The position numbers and the translations under genes were made by a program. Source: Lautropia sp. (GTDB lineage Bacteria; Pseudomonadota; Gammaproteobacteria; Burkholderiales; Burkholderiaceae_E). Taken from it: a stretch of DNA of 64,000 nt. The DNA lies in contig JAUNAC010000004.1 in assembly GCA_030527825.1 (NCBI GenBank), positions 1 through 64,000 on the forward strand. Reading direction: 5' to 3'. The notes below the pieces were generated by a model. That model ran no database searches. It was not told the DNA's origin and saw only the letters and a program-made list of their open reading frames with translations. Shown piece by piece: positions 9,347 to 18,362 of the stretch; the stretch's first letter is position 1; the number at the start of each line of letters is the position of its first letter.

Positions 9347-10846
9347 ATGTGCGGAATCCTCGGTTTGTCAGGCCACTCGCCAGTGAATCAGCAGTTGTAT
9401 GACGGATTGCTGTTGTTGCAGCATCGAGGCCAGGACGCGGCCGGCATCGCGACCAGCAGTGGTGGCAGCTTTGCAGTGCACAAGGACAGCGGCCTGGTGC
9501 GCGACGTTTTCCGTACGCGCAACATGCGGGCTCTTCCTGGCAATACAGGTATAGGTCATGTCCGCTATCCGACGGCTGGCTCGGCGGTCTGCTCGGACGA
9601 GGCCCAGCCTTTTTACGTTAATGCACCGTTTGGCATCATTTTTGCTCACAATGGCAATCTGACCAACGCCGCCGAACTCAAGCAGGAACTGTTCAAGCGC
9701 GATCGGCGCCACATCAATACGGATTCCGATTCGGAGGTGCTGCTTAACGTTCTGGCACATGAGCTGGATCATTGTGCCCGTGGCATATCGCTGAGTCCGG
9801 ACACGATCTTTCAGGCGGTTGCCGCCCTGCATGGGCGCGTGAGGGGAGCCTATGCCTGTGTGGCGGAAATCTCCGGTCATGGGCTGCTGGCTTTCCGTGA
9901 CCCGCTGGGTATTCGCCCTATCTGCTATGGAGTGGCGGAAGGGGAGGGGGGGCGCACAGAATACCTGGTGGCGTCTGAGTCGGTGGCGCTGGAGGGCATG
10001 GGGTTTCGGATCGTGCGGGACCTGGCGCCGGGTGAAGCCATTTTCATTGATCTGGATGGCGGCTTTCACAGCTGCCCATACGACAAGGCCGGCCCGCTGA
10101 CGCCCTGTATCTTCGAATATGTTTATTTTGCCCGGCCGGATTCCGTGCTGGATGGGGCTTCGGTCTACGACGTCCGGCTCAGGCTAGGCGAGAACCTGGC
10201 TGCGAGGGTGGCCCAGCAACTCAGGACCGGAGAGATCGACGTGGTCATCCCCATTCCGGAAACCTCCCGTCCGTCGGCCATGCAGCTGGCAGGACGGCTG
10301 GGCCTGACCTACCGGGAGGGGTTCATCAAGAACCGTTATGTCGGTCGCACCTTCATCATGCCAGGGCAGACGGTGCGGCAGAAATCGGTACGTCAAAAAC
10401 TTAACGCCATGAGCATAGAGTTCAAGGGCAAGAATGTGCTGCTGGTCGACGATTCCATCGTGCGGGGCACGACCTCGCGTGAGATCGTTCAAATGGCGCG
10501 TGAGGCGGGAGCCAACAAGGTATTTTTTGCTTCGGCTGCGCCGCCGGTACGTTTTCCGAATGTCTACGGTATCGACATGCCGACCCGCAAGGAGCTGATC
10601 GCACATGATCGCGACGATGAAGCGATTCGTGCGGCCATCGGTGCTGATGCCCTGGTCTATCAATCTATTGATGCCATGAAACAGGCTGTTCGCGATGCGG
10701 GGTCGCGGGCAGCGGCCTTCGAGGCATCGTGTTTCGATGGCTTTTATTGTACGGGTGATATCACACCGACCTCGCTCGCTGCGCTGGAGGCTGTCCGCCG
10801 GGGGTTGCCCGTACCGCCAGCCGCCATATTGGAGGCTGGGGCATAA
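9347..10846 (+). CDS. purF: Amidophosphoribosyltransferase
   Basis: PurF makes phosphoribosylamine from PRPP and glutamine, the first step of purine synthesis. ATG 9347 is chosen because it places the nucleophilic cysteine at position 2 (MCGILGLSG), which must become the N-terminus. An in-frame TTG at 9245 would bury it. GHVRYPTAGS and HNGNLTN belong to the glutaminase domain. The PRPP loop VLLVDDSIVRGTTSREI marks the phosphoribosyltransferase domain near residue 365. The length of 499 residues is usual, and AGGGA stands before the start. Confidence 0.97.
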   Translation: MCGILGLSGHSPVNQQLYDGLLLLQHRGQDAAGIATSSGGSFAVHKDSGLVRDVFRTRNMRALPGNTGIGHVRYPTAGSAVCSDEAQPFYVNAPFGIIFAHNGNLTNAAELKQELFKRDRRHINTDSDSEVLLNVLAHELDHCARGISLSPDTIFQAVAALHGRVRGAYACVAEISGHGLLAFRDPLGIRPICYGVAEGEGGRTEYLVASESVALEGMGFRIVRDLAPGEAIFIDLDGGFHSCPYDKAGPLTPCIFEYVYFARPDSVLDGASVYDVRLRLGENLAARVAQQLRTGEIDVVIPIPETSRPSAMQLAGRLGLTYREGFIKNRYVGRTFIMPGQTVRQKSVRQKLNAMSIEFKGKNVLLVDDSIVRGTTSREIVQMAREAGANKVFFASAAPPVRFPNVYGIDMPTRKELIAHDRDDEAIRAAIGADALVYQSIDAMKQAVRDAGSRAAAFEASCFDGFYCTGDITPTSLAALEAVRRGLPVPPAAILEAGA

Positions 10847-10915
10847 TCTTCCCTTCTACCGGGCCGCTGCCGCATGCCGGTGAGTCGCCATTGCACTGAT
10901 TCAGGAGCCAGATGA

Positions 10916-12226
10916 ATGTGCCCATCCGCTGATGATCCCGCCGCAGGCCCGAAGCCTGTCGCCCCTGCCGCCGGTCTTGCACCCGCATCTCAGGGGCAGT
11001 CCCGCCTGGCGCGCAGTCCCTGGCCGGAGCGACTGGCCGGGGCGGCCCTTGATACGCTGGCTGTCCGTGCCGGCCATGATCCGGGGGACTATGGCGAGCA
11101 TTCAGAGGCCATCTACCTCAGCTCCAGCTTCGTTCATGATGATGCCGCTCATGCGGCGGCCAAATTCTCGGGAGAAGTTGACGGTTTTATCTATTCGCGT
11201 TTCCGTAACCCCACTGTTCGGGTATTCCAGGATCGCCTGGCTGCTCTGGAAGGTGCGGAAATGTGCCTGTCCACGGCCTCCGGCATGGCTGCCATCCATG
11301 CTGTGGCGATGAGCCTGACCGGGCAGGGCGATCACATCCTCTCGTCACGCTCCATCTTCGGAACGACGGTGCAGCTGTTCGCCCTGTTCGGGCGCTATGG
11401 CGTACAGACCAGCTATGTGGCGATTGATGATCTGCCGGCTTGGGAGGCTGCGATTCGTCCCGAGACACGTTTTCTGTTCGTGGAAAGCCCGGCAAACCCC
11501 TCAACCGAAGTAGCCGATCTGCGGGCCCTGGCTGATCTGGCACACCGGCACGGTGCCCTGCTGGTCGTCGACAATTCCTTCTGTACGCCTGTCCTGCAGC
11601 GTCCCCTCGCGCTGGGTGCGGACATCGTGGTGCATTCCGCAACCAAATACCTGGATGGCCAGGGACGCGTACTGGGTGGGGCCATCCTGGGCAAGACCGA
11701 CTACATGCGGGAAAAGCTGGAACCGGTTCTGCGCTACAGCGGGCCGGCCCTGTCGGCTTTCAACGCCTGGGTGCTGCTGGGCGGCCTGCAGACATTGCCG
11801 GTACGCATCCGGGCCCAGTCGGACCATGCATTGACCGTGGCTCGCTGGCTGGAGGCACAGCCGGGCGTGGCCCGTGTTTTTTATCCCGGGTTGCCGAGTC
11901 ACCCGCAGCACGAACTGGCCCGGGCGCAGCAAAGCGGTTTCGGCCCGGTGCTCGCCTTTGAGGTCAAGGGCGATACACCGGAGCAGGCCCGTGCGAATGC
12001 CTGGCAGGTGGTCAATGCCTGCCAGATCATTTCCGTGACGGCCAATCTGGGTGATGTGAAGACAACCATCACGCATCCAGCCAGTACGACCCATGGCAAA
12101 ATGAGTCCCGCTGATCGGGCAGTGGCCGGTATCGGAGAGGGCCAGTTGCGTATGGCCATCGGTCTGGAAGATCCCGCCGATCTGTGCGCAGATCTGGCGC
12201 GCGGGCTGTCGGCCATTGTCGCCTGA
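10916..12226 (+). CDS. metZ: O-succinylhomoserine sulfhydrylase
   Basis: A PLP enzyme of the Cys/Met-metabolism family that makes homocysteine from an activated homoserine and sulfide. The lysine that binds PLP lies in HSATKYLDGQGRVLGG. SRFRNPTVRVFQDRLAALEGAE and STASGMAAIHA are diagnostic. AGGAG at 10903-10907 supports ATG 10916; another ATG at 10912 is out of frame and closes at once. The first 40 residues are an unusual Ala/Pro-rich extension. The purF-metZ pair is a conserved betaproteobacterial arrangement, which favours MetZ over MetB or MetC. Confidence 0.92.
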   Translation: MCPSADDPAAGPKPVAPAAGLAPASQGQSRLARSPWPERLAGAALDTLAVRAGHDPGDYGEHSEAIYLSSSFVHDDAAHAAAKFSGEVDGFIYSRFRNPTVRVFQDRLAALEGAEMCLSTASGMAAIHAVAMSLTGQGDHILSSRSIFGTTVQLFALFGRYGVQTSYVAIDDLPAWEAAIRPETRFLFVESPANPSTEVADLRALADLAHRHGALLVVDNSFCTPVLQRPLALGADIVVHSATKYLDGQGRVLGGAILGKTDYMREKLEPVLRYSGPALSAFNAWVLLGGLQTLPVRIRAQSDHALTVARWLEAQPGVARVFYPGLPSHPQHELARAQQSGFGPVLAFEVKGDTPEQARANAWQVVNACQIISVTANLGDVKTTITHPASTTHGKMSPADRAVAGIGEGQLRMAIGLEDPADLCADLARGLSAIVA

Positions 12227-12285
12227 TGGCATGTGTGACGCCCGTTGGTGAGACGGTTTTGGGTGAGATGACTTTCTGGACGGTG

Positions 12286-12714
12286 ATGACGAATAAATCC
12301 CTGATTCCTCTGAATGCGCGCCGGTGGCCGTTTTGCGTGTCCGTGCTGGCTGCGGTCTGGATTTCGGTTTTGCCTGCCGCTCAGGCTGCCCCAGAGGCGG
12401 CGGGGGGCGGTGCGGAAGGCGGCAGCCCGTCCGGGGTGGCGCGGCAGCCGCAGGCTGCATCTCCTGTCTGGATCGACGTGCGTACCCCTGCTGAATACCA
12501 GGCCGGGCATCTGCCCGGTGCACAGAATCTGCCCCTGGATGAGATTGCACAGCGGATTGCCCAGCAGGTGCCGCTGCATTCGACGCCCATACGCCTGTAC
12601 TGCAAAAGTGGCCGACGGGCCGAGAAGGCCCGGGAGATTCTGCGCAAGGCAGGTTATACCCAGGTTGAAAACCGTGGTGCCTATGAGGATCTACGCCGGC
12701 AACAACAGAATTGA
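12286..12714 (+). CDS. Exported rhodanese-like sulfurtransferase
   Basis: A 142-residue protein with a signal peptide (positively charged start, hydrophobic CVSVLAAVWISVLPAAQA, likely cut after AQA) and one rhodanese domain from about residue 60. WIDVRTPAEYQAGHLPGAQN and the active-site loop YCKSGRRAEKA with its cysteine are intact, so sulfur transfer in the periplasm is plausible (PspE-like). In-frame ATGs at 12226 and 12268 would lengthen the N-terminus. 12286 gives the best signal peptide, so the start is moderately certain. It lies 59 bases after metZ. Confidence 0.82.
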   Translation: MTNKSLIPLNARRWPFCVSVLAAVWISVLPAAQAAPEAAGGGAEGGSPSGVARQPQAASPVWIDVRTPAEYQAGHLPGAQNLPLDEIAQRIAQQVPLHSTPIRLYCKSGRRAEKAREILRKAGYTQVENRGAYEDLRRQQQN

Positions 12715-12833
12715 CCGGCGGGCAGTCGGTTGACGCCATTGAGGCTACTGGAAGACGGTGCGCTGGCATATCATCCCATGCGTCCGGCCAGAATCCTGCT
12801 TCATTCAGAACTTGGGAAAAGCGGGGAAAGGGC

Positions 12834-14084
12834 ATGGCGCACTTGACAGTCAGAATACAGCGGATGCTGGCTGGTCGTGTCTGCAGGCAACTGCTCGTAC
12901 TGGCTGTGCTGGGTGCGATGGCGCTGGGCAATGCACTGCATCAGGGCTTCAGGACACCGTCCCGCATGACCCAGGGGAGTGCTTCGCTGGCGATGGCCCT
13001 GTCTGCCGTCGTGGCATCGTCAGCCCATGGCGCGCCGTCGGGCGCATCGGCAGTGCCGCCACCGGAGACATCGGCCGCCGCCCTGCGCGAGATTCCGCTA
13101 GGTCTGGTCGGCGAAGTGGCCGGCGTCGTCGAGGCCCGTGACTTCATGCTGGTGCTCGGGGCGGATGGGCGACTGTGGGGATGTGGTGTCAATACCCGTG
13201 GCCAGCTGGGACTGGGCCTGCCCCAGACCGAGGTACCTGACTTCTTGCCGTTGCCGGGGCGGGATTATCAGACAATGGCAGCCGGTGGTGCACATGCCCT
13301 GGCCATTGATCGACGAGGAACGCTCTGGGGGTGGGGTGATGACCGCTACGGTCAACTGGGGCGAGGCCGAGCCAATCACACTCCACAGGATCGGCCGGTA
13401 CGCATTGCGCGGGATATCGTGGCTGTGGCGGCCGGTGACCGGCACAGTCTGGCTGTGCGCCGGGACGGGGCTCTGCTTGCCTGGGGTGAAAATCGCTGGG
13501 GTGAAGTCGGCAACGGAGAACGCGGCATGGTCACGACCCCGGTGATTATCGGGCAGGGTTTTCGTGCCGTGGCCGCTGGTGCGGGCTATTCTCTGGCCAT
13601 TGATCGTCAGGGGCGCCTCTGGGCCTGGGGGCGGGGAGAGTCGGGGCGCCTGGGAACTGGTAATGACCGCGACCAGCTTCGGCCGGTTCTGATTGGTAGC
13701 GGTTATCGACACGCTGTGGCGGCGGCTGCGCAGTCTTTTGCCACGATGCAGGATGGCAGCCTGTGGGCCTGGGGAAACAATCTGCTGGGCCAGCTTGGCG
13801 ATGGCACCCACGAAGACCGCTTGCGTCCGGTTAAAGTCGGCAGCGGTTATATCGTTGTAGCTTCTGGTGGCACGCACACACTGGGGCTGCGTCGTGATGG
13901 GAGCGTTTGGGCATGGGGGAGCAACGCCCAGGGACAGCTGGCCGATGGCAGCTTTCATGACAGGCTGCGGCCAGTGCGGGTTGCTCAGGGCTATGATTTT
14001 ATTGCTGCAGCGAATGGATCGACGGTGCTCGTCCGCCGCGAAGGCGTGCTGCACAGGGCCGGGGCCCGTCTGTTACCTCCCTGA
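12834..14084 (+). CDS. Exported RCC1-repeat beta-propeller protein
   Basis: After a hydrophobic N-terminus (residues 13-32) and an Ala/Ser/Pro stretch come at least six repeats of about 50 residues. Each carries the RCC1 signature of G-x-L-W-x-W-G followed by G-Q-L-G-x-G, for example GTLWGWGDDRYGQLGRG and GSLWAWGNNLLGQLGDG. The last blade is probably completed by N- and C-terminal strands, giving a seven-bladed propeller. AAGGG precedes ATG 12834. Such domains serve as binding scaffolds; the partner here is unknown. It follows the rhodanese gene in the same direction, but no functional link is evident. Confidence 0.85.
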   Translation: MAHLTVRIQRMLAGRVCRQLLVLAVLGAMALGNALHQGFRTPSRMTQGSASLAMALSAVVASSAHGAPSGASAVPPPETSAAALREIPLGLVGEVAGVVEARDFMLVLGADGRLWGCGVNTRGQLGLGLPQTEVPDFLPLPGRDYQTMAAGGAHALAIDRRGTLWGWGDDRYGQLGRGRANHTPQDRPVRIARDIVAVAAGDRHSLAVRRDGALLAWGENRWGEVGNGERGMVTTPVIIGQGFRAVAAGAGYSLAIDRQGRLWAWGRGESGRLGTGNDRDQLRPVLIGSGYRHAVAAAAQSFATMQDGSLWAWGNNLLGQLGDGTHEDRLRPVKVGSGYIVVASGGTHTLGLRRDGSVWAWGSNAQGQLADGSFHDRLRPVRVAQGYDFIAAANGSTVLVRREGVLHRAGARLLPP

Positions 14085-14200
14085 AGACGGTGCGCAATCC
14101 TTACAGGGCCTGAATGGACCTGGCCAGCTTTGGGGTATATTTGCGGCATGCGCCACCTGCATCCCTGCGGCTGGCCGGATTACCTTTTGTTGCTGCCACC

Positions 14201-14875
14201 ATGATTCCTGCCCTTGAAGCCTTGAAGATCCTGCAGGATGGCAATCGCCGCTTTGTCGCCGGTCTGGGCGGGGTGGCGCTGGCCACCAACCAGGCGCGTC
14301 GCGCACAGCTCATCATGGGGCAGACACCCTTTGCCGTGCTGCTGGGCTGCTCGGACTCGCGTGTGCCGGCCGAGCTGGTTTTTGACCAGGGGCTGGGTGA
14401 GCTGTTTGTCATTCGGGTGGCCGGAAATATCGTTGCGCCATCGCAGATTGGCAGTGTTGAATTCGCTGTTGAACGGTTCAGTACGCGTCTGGTCGTTGTC
14501 CTTGGTCATTCCAATTGTGGTGCAATCTCTGCCACACTGGAAGAGCTGAAACTGCCCGCACGGGGCCGGTCCCCGAATTTGCGTGCTGTGGTCGACCGCA
14601 TCCGCCCGTCCGTAGAGCCGTTGCTGGAGACCGATCTGGCCAGGGATCCCGATCGTCTCAAGCAGCAGGCCGTGCGATCCAATATCCGCAATGCTGCCAA
14701 CCACCTGCGACATGGCTCGCCGATTCTGGAACACTGGATCGAGCACGAGGGGTTGCTGGTAGTGGGAGCAGAATATTCGCTGGAGACGGGCGTCGTTGAT
14801 TTCTTCGATGGCATTCCGGACATCGCTACACCTGTCGAGCCGGATCTTCCGTCCGACGAACCGTCCAGGCGCTGA
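14201..14875 (+). CDS. Beta-class carbonic anhydrase
   Basis: It interconverts CO2 and bicarbonate. The zinc ligands are visible as the cysteine and aspartate of GCSDSRVPAELVFDQGLG and the histidine and cysteine of GHSNCGAI. The 224-residue length from ATG 14201 fits the family, whose members begin with a helix like LEALKILQDGNRRFV. No good ribosome-binding site is seen. An upstream in-frame ATG at 14114 would add 29 unrelated residues. Confidence 0.93.
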   Translation: MIPALEALKILQDGNRRFVAGLGGVALATNQARRAQLIMGQTPFAVLLGCSDSRVPAELVFDQGLGELFVIRVAGNIVAPSQIGSVEFAVERFSTRLVVVLGHSNCGAISATLEELKLPARGRSPNLRAVVDRIRPSVEPLLETDLARDPDRLKQQAVRSNIRNAANHLRHGSPILEHWIEHEGLLVVGAEYSLETGVVDFFDGIPDIATPVEPDLPSDEPSRR

Positions 14876-14895
14876 GCCTTTATCCGGGGGATCTG

Positions 14896-14913
14896 CAGGC
14901 GCTCATTCGCCTG
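14896..14913. terminator. Hairpin between convergent carbonic anhydrase and hydrolase genes
   Basis: CAGGCG at 14896-14901 and CGCCTG at 14908-14913 form a perfect 6-base stem with a 6-base loop in the 40-base gap between two converging genes. There is no T-run on either side, so its termination role is inferred only from position. Confidence 0.35.
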
Positions 14914-14915
14914 GC

Positions 14916-16037
14916 CTAGCGCCAGTCTGACAGGGGATGGGTGCCGTCATGGTGGTCACGGAAATGGCTTTCAATGAAGGAAGCCTCCACGCCATCCAGG
15001 GTAGCCGGATTCCAGTGCGGTGACCTGTCCTTGTCGATCAGAAGGGCACGCACGCCCTCGGCGAAGTCGTGGGCTGCACAGCAGCTGATAGCAACGTTGT
15101 ATTCGATCCGAAACACATCGGCCAATGACCGGTAACGACAACGCCGTTGCAACTCCCAGGCAAGTGCGGCTGAGGTAGGACTACCGTGTCGGAAAGTGTC
15201 CACCGCCCGTGCCAGCCACGCATCATCGGCCGTGGGCAGTGCGAGCAGGCGTTCCGCCGTATCCTTCAGGCTGGCCAGACCGACCGTCTTGCGGATCAGA
15301 TCGAAATGATGCCGCAAGTGAGAAGGTTCGATACCTTCACGACGTTCATGGGCATCCAGTAGACGGGTCAGCTTGGCCTTGTTGGCGGCTGGATCCACAT
15401 CCCAGCGACATGCCTGCATCTCCTGTAGCACCGTGCTTCTGGCTGTATCGTCAAGGCAGAAATCAGCCATGCCGGAAAACAGGGCATCGGCTGCATTCAG
15501 GGTCGCACCGGTTAATGCCAGGAACAGACCCGCCCGGCCTGGCAGGCGGTTGAGAAACCAGCTGCCGCCCACATCGGGAAACAGACCAATGCTGATCTCG
15601 GGCATGGCCAGCTGCGTCTGGGGCGTCACGACCCGGTGCGAGGCACCTGCTAACAGCCCCAGGCCGCCGCCCATGACGATGCCGTGTCCCCAGCAGAGCA
15701 AGGGCTTCGTACAGGTGTGAATGCGGTAATCAAGCGCGTACTCCAGGAAAAAGAAGCGTTGCGCATAGGGATTAGGACGTCCTTTGTATTCATTAATTGA
15801 ATAATATAGATCGCGTATATCACCACCTGCACTAAAAGCTCGTGATCCTGCACTATCTAGGACAATGGCAACAATATCCGGATCGCGCAGCCAGTGTTTG
15901 AGGCGTGGCAGTAACTGTTCAACCATGCCCAAGGACAGGGCATTCAGTGATGCCGGCGCATTCAGGCGGGCATGGCCGATCCGTCGTCCGTCGGCCGTAG
16001 CAGGTTCATCAAAGATGACGATGTTTTCTTCTGTCAT
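14916..16037 (-). CDS. 3-hydroxyisobutyryl-CoA hydrolase-like enoyl-CoA hydratase family protein
   Basis: A crotonase-fold enzyme of the ECH_2 type. LNAPASLNALSLGMVEQL opens the fold, AFSAGGDIRDLYYS and the oxyanion-hole GIVMGGGLGLLAGASHRVVT follow, with MPEISIGLFPDVGGSWFLNRL carrying the glutamate and aspartate typical of 3-hydroxyisobutyryl-CoA hydrolases (valine catabolism). Length is 373 residues from ATG 16037, which has GAGGAA some ten bases upstream; an ATG at 16055 is also possible. Substrate assignment is by family resemblance only. Confidence 0.85.
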   Translation of the reverse strand: MTEENIVIFDEPATADGRRIGHARLNAPASLNALSLGMVEQLLPRLKHWLRDPDIVAIVLDSAGSRAFSAGGDIRDLYYSINEYKGRPNPYAQRFFFLEYALDYRIHTCTKPLLCWGHGIVMGGGLGLLAGASHRVVTPQTQLAMPEISIGLFPDVGGSWFLNRLPGRAGLFLALTGATLNAADALFSGMADFCLDDTARSTVLQEMQACRWDVDPAANKAKLTRLLDAHERREGIEPSHLRHHFDLIRKTVGLASLKDTAERLLALPTADDAWLARAVDTFRHGSPTSAALAWELQRRCRYRSLADVFRIEYNVAISCCAAHDFAEGVRALLIDKDRSPHWNPATLDGVEASFIESHFRDHHDGTHPLSDWR

Positions 16038-16300
16038 GATGGGCGTATTCCTCATGCGGGCACGTAAGGCCGCTGCGGGTGCCGGACGGAGAACACCACC
16101 GTGGGGCACGGAAGCAGCCCTGTCCAATATTAACCACAGTGATGCGTGTCTCGGGGCGGTCTTGGGGAAAACCGGGAGAGTCAGGCCGCGCAACCGTTCG
16201 CCGTCTGGTCACCATGGCGAGTGTAAATGCTACACTCAGCCGGCGAGGGTCTGGCGCGTGCTGCCTCGCCTGGATGGGGACCGATGTCTGGAGAAAACTC

Positions 16301-16945
16301 ATGAAAGTGCGCAGTGATTCCTTTGTAGATGGCCAGCCGCTTCCCGAGGCCCTGGCCTTTGCACGCCCGGACGCGGCTGCGCGGGTGGCGCTATCGGACA
16401 ACCGTAATCCACATCTGTTCTGGGACGAGGTGCCTGAGGGCACGCGCTCGTTTGCCATCCTCTGCATTGATCCGGATGCTCCCTCACAACCAGACGACGT
16501 GAACCACCCCGACCGGGAAATACCGGTTGAGCTGCCGCGGGTCGAGTTCATCCATTGGGTACTGATTGACTTGCCGTCCGAAGTGCGCGTTGTCGGAGAA
16601 GGTGAGTATTCCAGCCAGGTGACCCCCCGGGGCAAGGCTGGCCCGTTCCTGGCCAGCGGCGCCCGGCAGGGCGTCAATGACTATACGCAATTATTCGCCA
16701 GTGATCACGACATGGGAGGTGACTACTATGGTTATGATGGCCCCTGCCCGCCATGGAATGATGCGCTGATCCACCGCTATCAGTTTGTGGTGCATGCGCT
16801 AGATATCGATCGTCTGCCAATCGAGGGGCGTTTTGATGGTCATCAGGTGCAGGCCCTGCTGCAGGCCCACACGCTGGCATTGGCCAGCATAACCGGAACG
16901 TATACTCTCAACGCCCGTCTGCGGGCGACACGGACCGCCGTGTAG
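16301..16945 (+). CDS. YbhB/YbcL-family phosphatidylethanolamine-binding-like protein
   Basis: A 214-residue PEBP-fold protein. The ligand-pocket motifs are present: LCIDPDAPS, FIHWVLIDLP, and GPCPPWNDALIHRYQFVVHALD near the C-terminus. Bacterial members are cytoplasmic or periplasmic proteins of unclear role; no signal peptide is seen here. GGAG at 16290-16293 supports ATG 16301 rather than the longer in-frame starts from 16079. It is transcribed away from the hydrolase gene and converges on lexA with only 20 bases between. Confidence 0.88.
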   Translation: MKVRSDSFVDGQPLPEALAFARPDAAARVALSDNRNPHLFWDEVPEGTRSFAILCIDPDAPSQPDDVNHPDREIPVELPRVEFIHWVLIDLPSEVRVVGEGEYSSQVTPRGKAGPFLASGARQGVNDYTQLFASDHDMGGDYYGYDGPCPPWNDALIHRYQFVVHALDIDRLPIEGRFDGHQVQALLQAHTLALASITGTYTLNARLRATRTAV

Positions 16946-16965
16946 TCTTCCGTCATGCCTCTTTT

Positions 16966-17736
16966 TTAATGTCTGACGGGACGTTGACGGATAAGTCCTA
17001 CGCCAATGCCTTCAATATGGAAATCCGGGGTATCAGGGGCAATCACGATGGGGTCGAAGGCAGGGTTCTCCGGGAGCAGCGTGATAGCCAGGCCAGGTCC
17101 GGGACAATGTAGCCGCTTGACGGTGACCTCGTGTCCCAGCCTGGCCACAACAATCTGGCCGCTATAGGCATCTGTTGTCGCTCGGACGGCCAGAAGATCA
17201 CCGTCAAGCATGCCGGCGTCCCGCATGCTGGTACCCCGGATGCGCAGCAGATAGTCAGGGCGACGCTCGAAGAGGCTCGCATCCAGCAGGAAGCTGGTTT
17301 CGATGTGTTTTTCGGCCAGTATCGGGTGCCCGGCAGCAACCCGTCCCACCAGAGGTAGGCACAGATGCTGCTCCGGCGATGTGCCGCCCCGGGAGCGGCT
17401 CCCGCCTGACTGACAGTGGTGCTCGTGGCCCTGGCTGACCAGGCCCGTTTGAAGTACTGCTCGCAGGGGGGCCGATGCACTGACACCGTCAGCCGCATCG
17501 GGCGGGTGGCGGGAATCGTCTGCCGCAGGCAATAACCGGATACCGCGAGAAGTACCAGCGCAGAGCTCGATCATGCCCTTGCGAGCGAGAGCCTTCAGGT
17601 GGTCTTCAGCAGCGTTGACCGAGCGAAAACCCAGTGCGCTGGCGATTTCGGCCCGGGTGGGCGGGAAGCCGGTCTGTTCGAGATGGGTCTTGATCTGGAA
17701 CAGAACATCTCGTTGCCGGGCAGTAAGCGGGCGCAT
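16966..17736 (-). CDS. lexA: LexA repressor with extended interdomain linker
   Basis: The SOS repressor. The N-terminal winged HTH ([33 protein letters not shown]) is nearly the E. coli sequence. The self-cleavage bond lies in GRVAAG near residues 134/135, the nucleophilic serine in [14 protein letters not shown] near 169 and the lysine in VTVKRL near 206, with spacing as in E. coli. The protein is 256 residues, about 50 longer than usual, and all the extra length is a His/Ser/Gly/Arg-rich linker between HTH and cleavage site (about residues 75-125). ATG 17736 is the family start. A candidate LexA box lies about 50 bases upstream, so it is probably autoregulated. Confidence 0.95.
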   Translation of the reverse strand: MRPLTARQRDVLFQIKTHLEQTGFPPTRAEIASALGFRSVNAAEDHLKALARKGMIELCAGTSRGIRLLPAADDSRHPPDAADGVSASAPLRAVLQTGLVSQGHEHHCQSGGSRSRGGTSPEQHLCLPLVGRVAAGHPILAEKHIETSFLLDASLFERRPDYLLRIRGTSMRDAGMLDGDLLAVRATTDAYSGQIVVARLGHEVTVKRLHCPGPGLAITLLPENPAFDPIVIAPDTPDFHIEGIGVGLIRQRPVRH

Positions 17737-17785
17737 GATGACTGAGGGAATCGGGGATGACAGCGAAAGGGAGCAACAGGACAGG

Positions 17786-17801
17786 CTGTATTTTTGTCCA
17801 G
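17786..17801. promoter_or_regulatory. Candidate LexA (SOS) box upstream of lexA
   Basis: CTGTATTTTTGTCCAG matches the CTGT-N8-ACAG consensus with a single mismatch in the second half-site (CCAG). It sits 49 bases before the lexA start codon, where autoregulatory boxes usually lie. It could also act on a divergent plus-strand transcript. Confidence 0.6.
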
Positions 17802-18161
17802 TAATGCATGAATCGCAAGTCGCAAGGGGATTCGCCCCTCGCCTGCCAAAAAAAGTTACACTCTCATATTGTGGCAATGCGGCTTCGGCTGTCGGCGTTT
17901 TCTGTCTTATTTGCGTGCAACACAGTGCGCCAGTGCACAGACGGACGGGCCGGCTCTCCTTATTGCGTTGTCACCATTTCGTTGCCCGATCCGCTGGTGT
18001 ATCTGTAGTCAGACTGCTGATGGCCAGTCACCGGATGCTCAGACACGACACTGGTGCGCCCGGTCATGCTGGTGGGAAAGATCCTTCTTGGGGATCGCCG
18101 GACAACGGAAAGGTTCTCTCATCCAGAGATTGTCATGTTTCCTGCCCGGAAATGACGCTCT

Positions 18162-18183
18162 ACCGTTCGTGAGCACGGACGGT
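18162..18183 (+). repeat. Near-perfect inverted repeat (strong hairpin)
   Basis: ACCGTTCGTG at 18162-18171 pairs with CACGGACGGT at 18174-18183. Nine of ten positions are Watson-Crick and the tenth is a G-T wobble; the real loop would be four bases. It lies between lexA and the RRM gene and is explained by no coding sequence. Confidence 0.6.
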
Positions 18184-18222
18184 CGTTCTCGCTCGTTCCT
18201 CGTCGATCCCTGTGGCGTGATG

Positions 18223-18246
18223 ATCAGCCGGTGCTGATTGGTTTTT
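18223..18246 (+). terminator. Intrinsic-terminator-like hairpin with T-run
   Basis: ATCAGC (18223-18228), loop CGGT, GCTGAT (18233-18238), then TGG and five Ts (18242-18246). This is the classic layout for plus-strand termination, yet there is no protein gene upstream in this direction and the RRM gene begins 117 bases later. It either ends a small RNA or attenuates the RRM gene leader. Confidence 0.55.
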
Positions 18247-18362
18247 CGTCTCCTCTGGGATTGTGCGGATGTTTTCGCTGCTCTTCAAGTTCAGGCCGCT
18301 GCTGATCGGCCAGGCAGCTGAATTCCGTGTTTCGTCCTTTTCCTGGAAGCTCTGTTTATCAA

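Larger units (their letters stand above)
17737..18362. other. 626-base gap without a convincing gene; structured RNA region
   Basis: No frame here shows a recognisable protein, and the plus-strand frame 17869-18237 is Cys/Arg/Trp-rich without family features. The left part holds the lexA control region. The right part holds two strong hairpins (18162-18183 and 18223-18246), the second followed by five Ts. It could encode a small RNA ending near 18246 or be the long leader of the RRM protein gene starting at 18363. Confidence 0.5.

Noticed and set aside
11501-12931. 476-codon minus-strand frame across metZ and the rhodanese gene
   Set aside because: Spans two well-supported genes and the gap between them and shows no domain.
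17869-18237. 122-codon plus-strand frame between lexA and the RRM gene
   Set aside because: Cys/Trp/Arg-rich, no ribosome-binding site, no family pattern, and it ends across the terminator-like hairpin.
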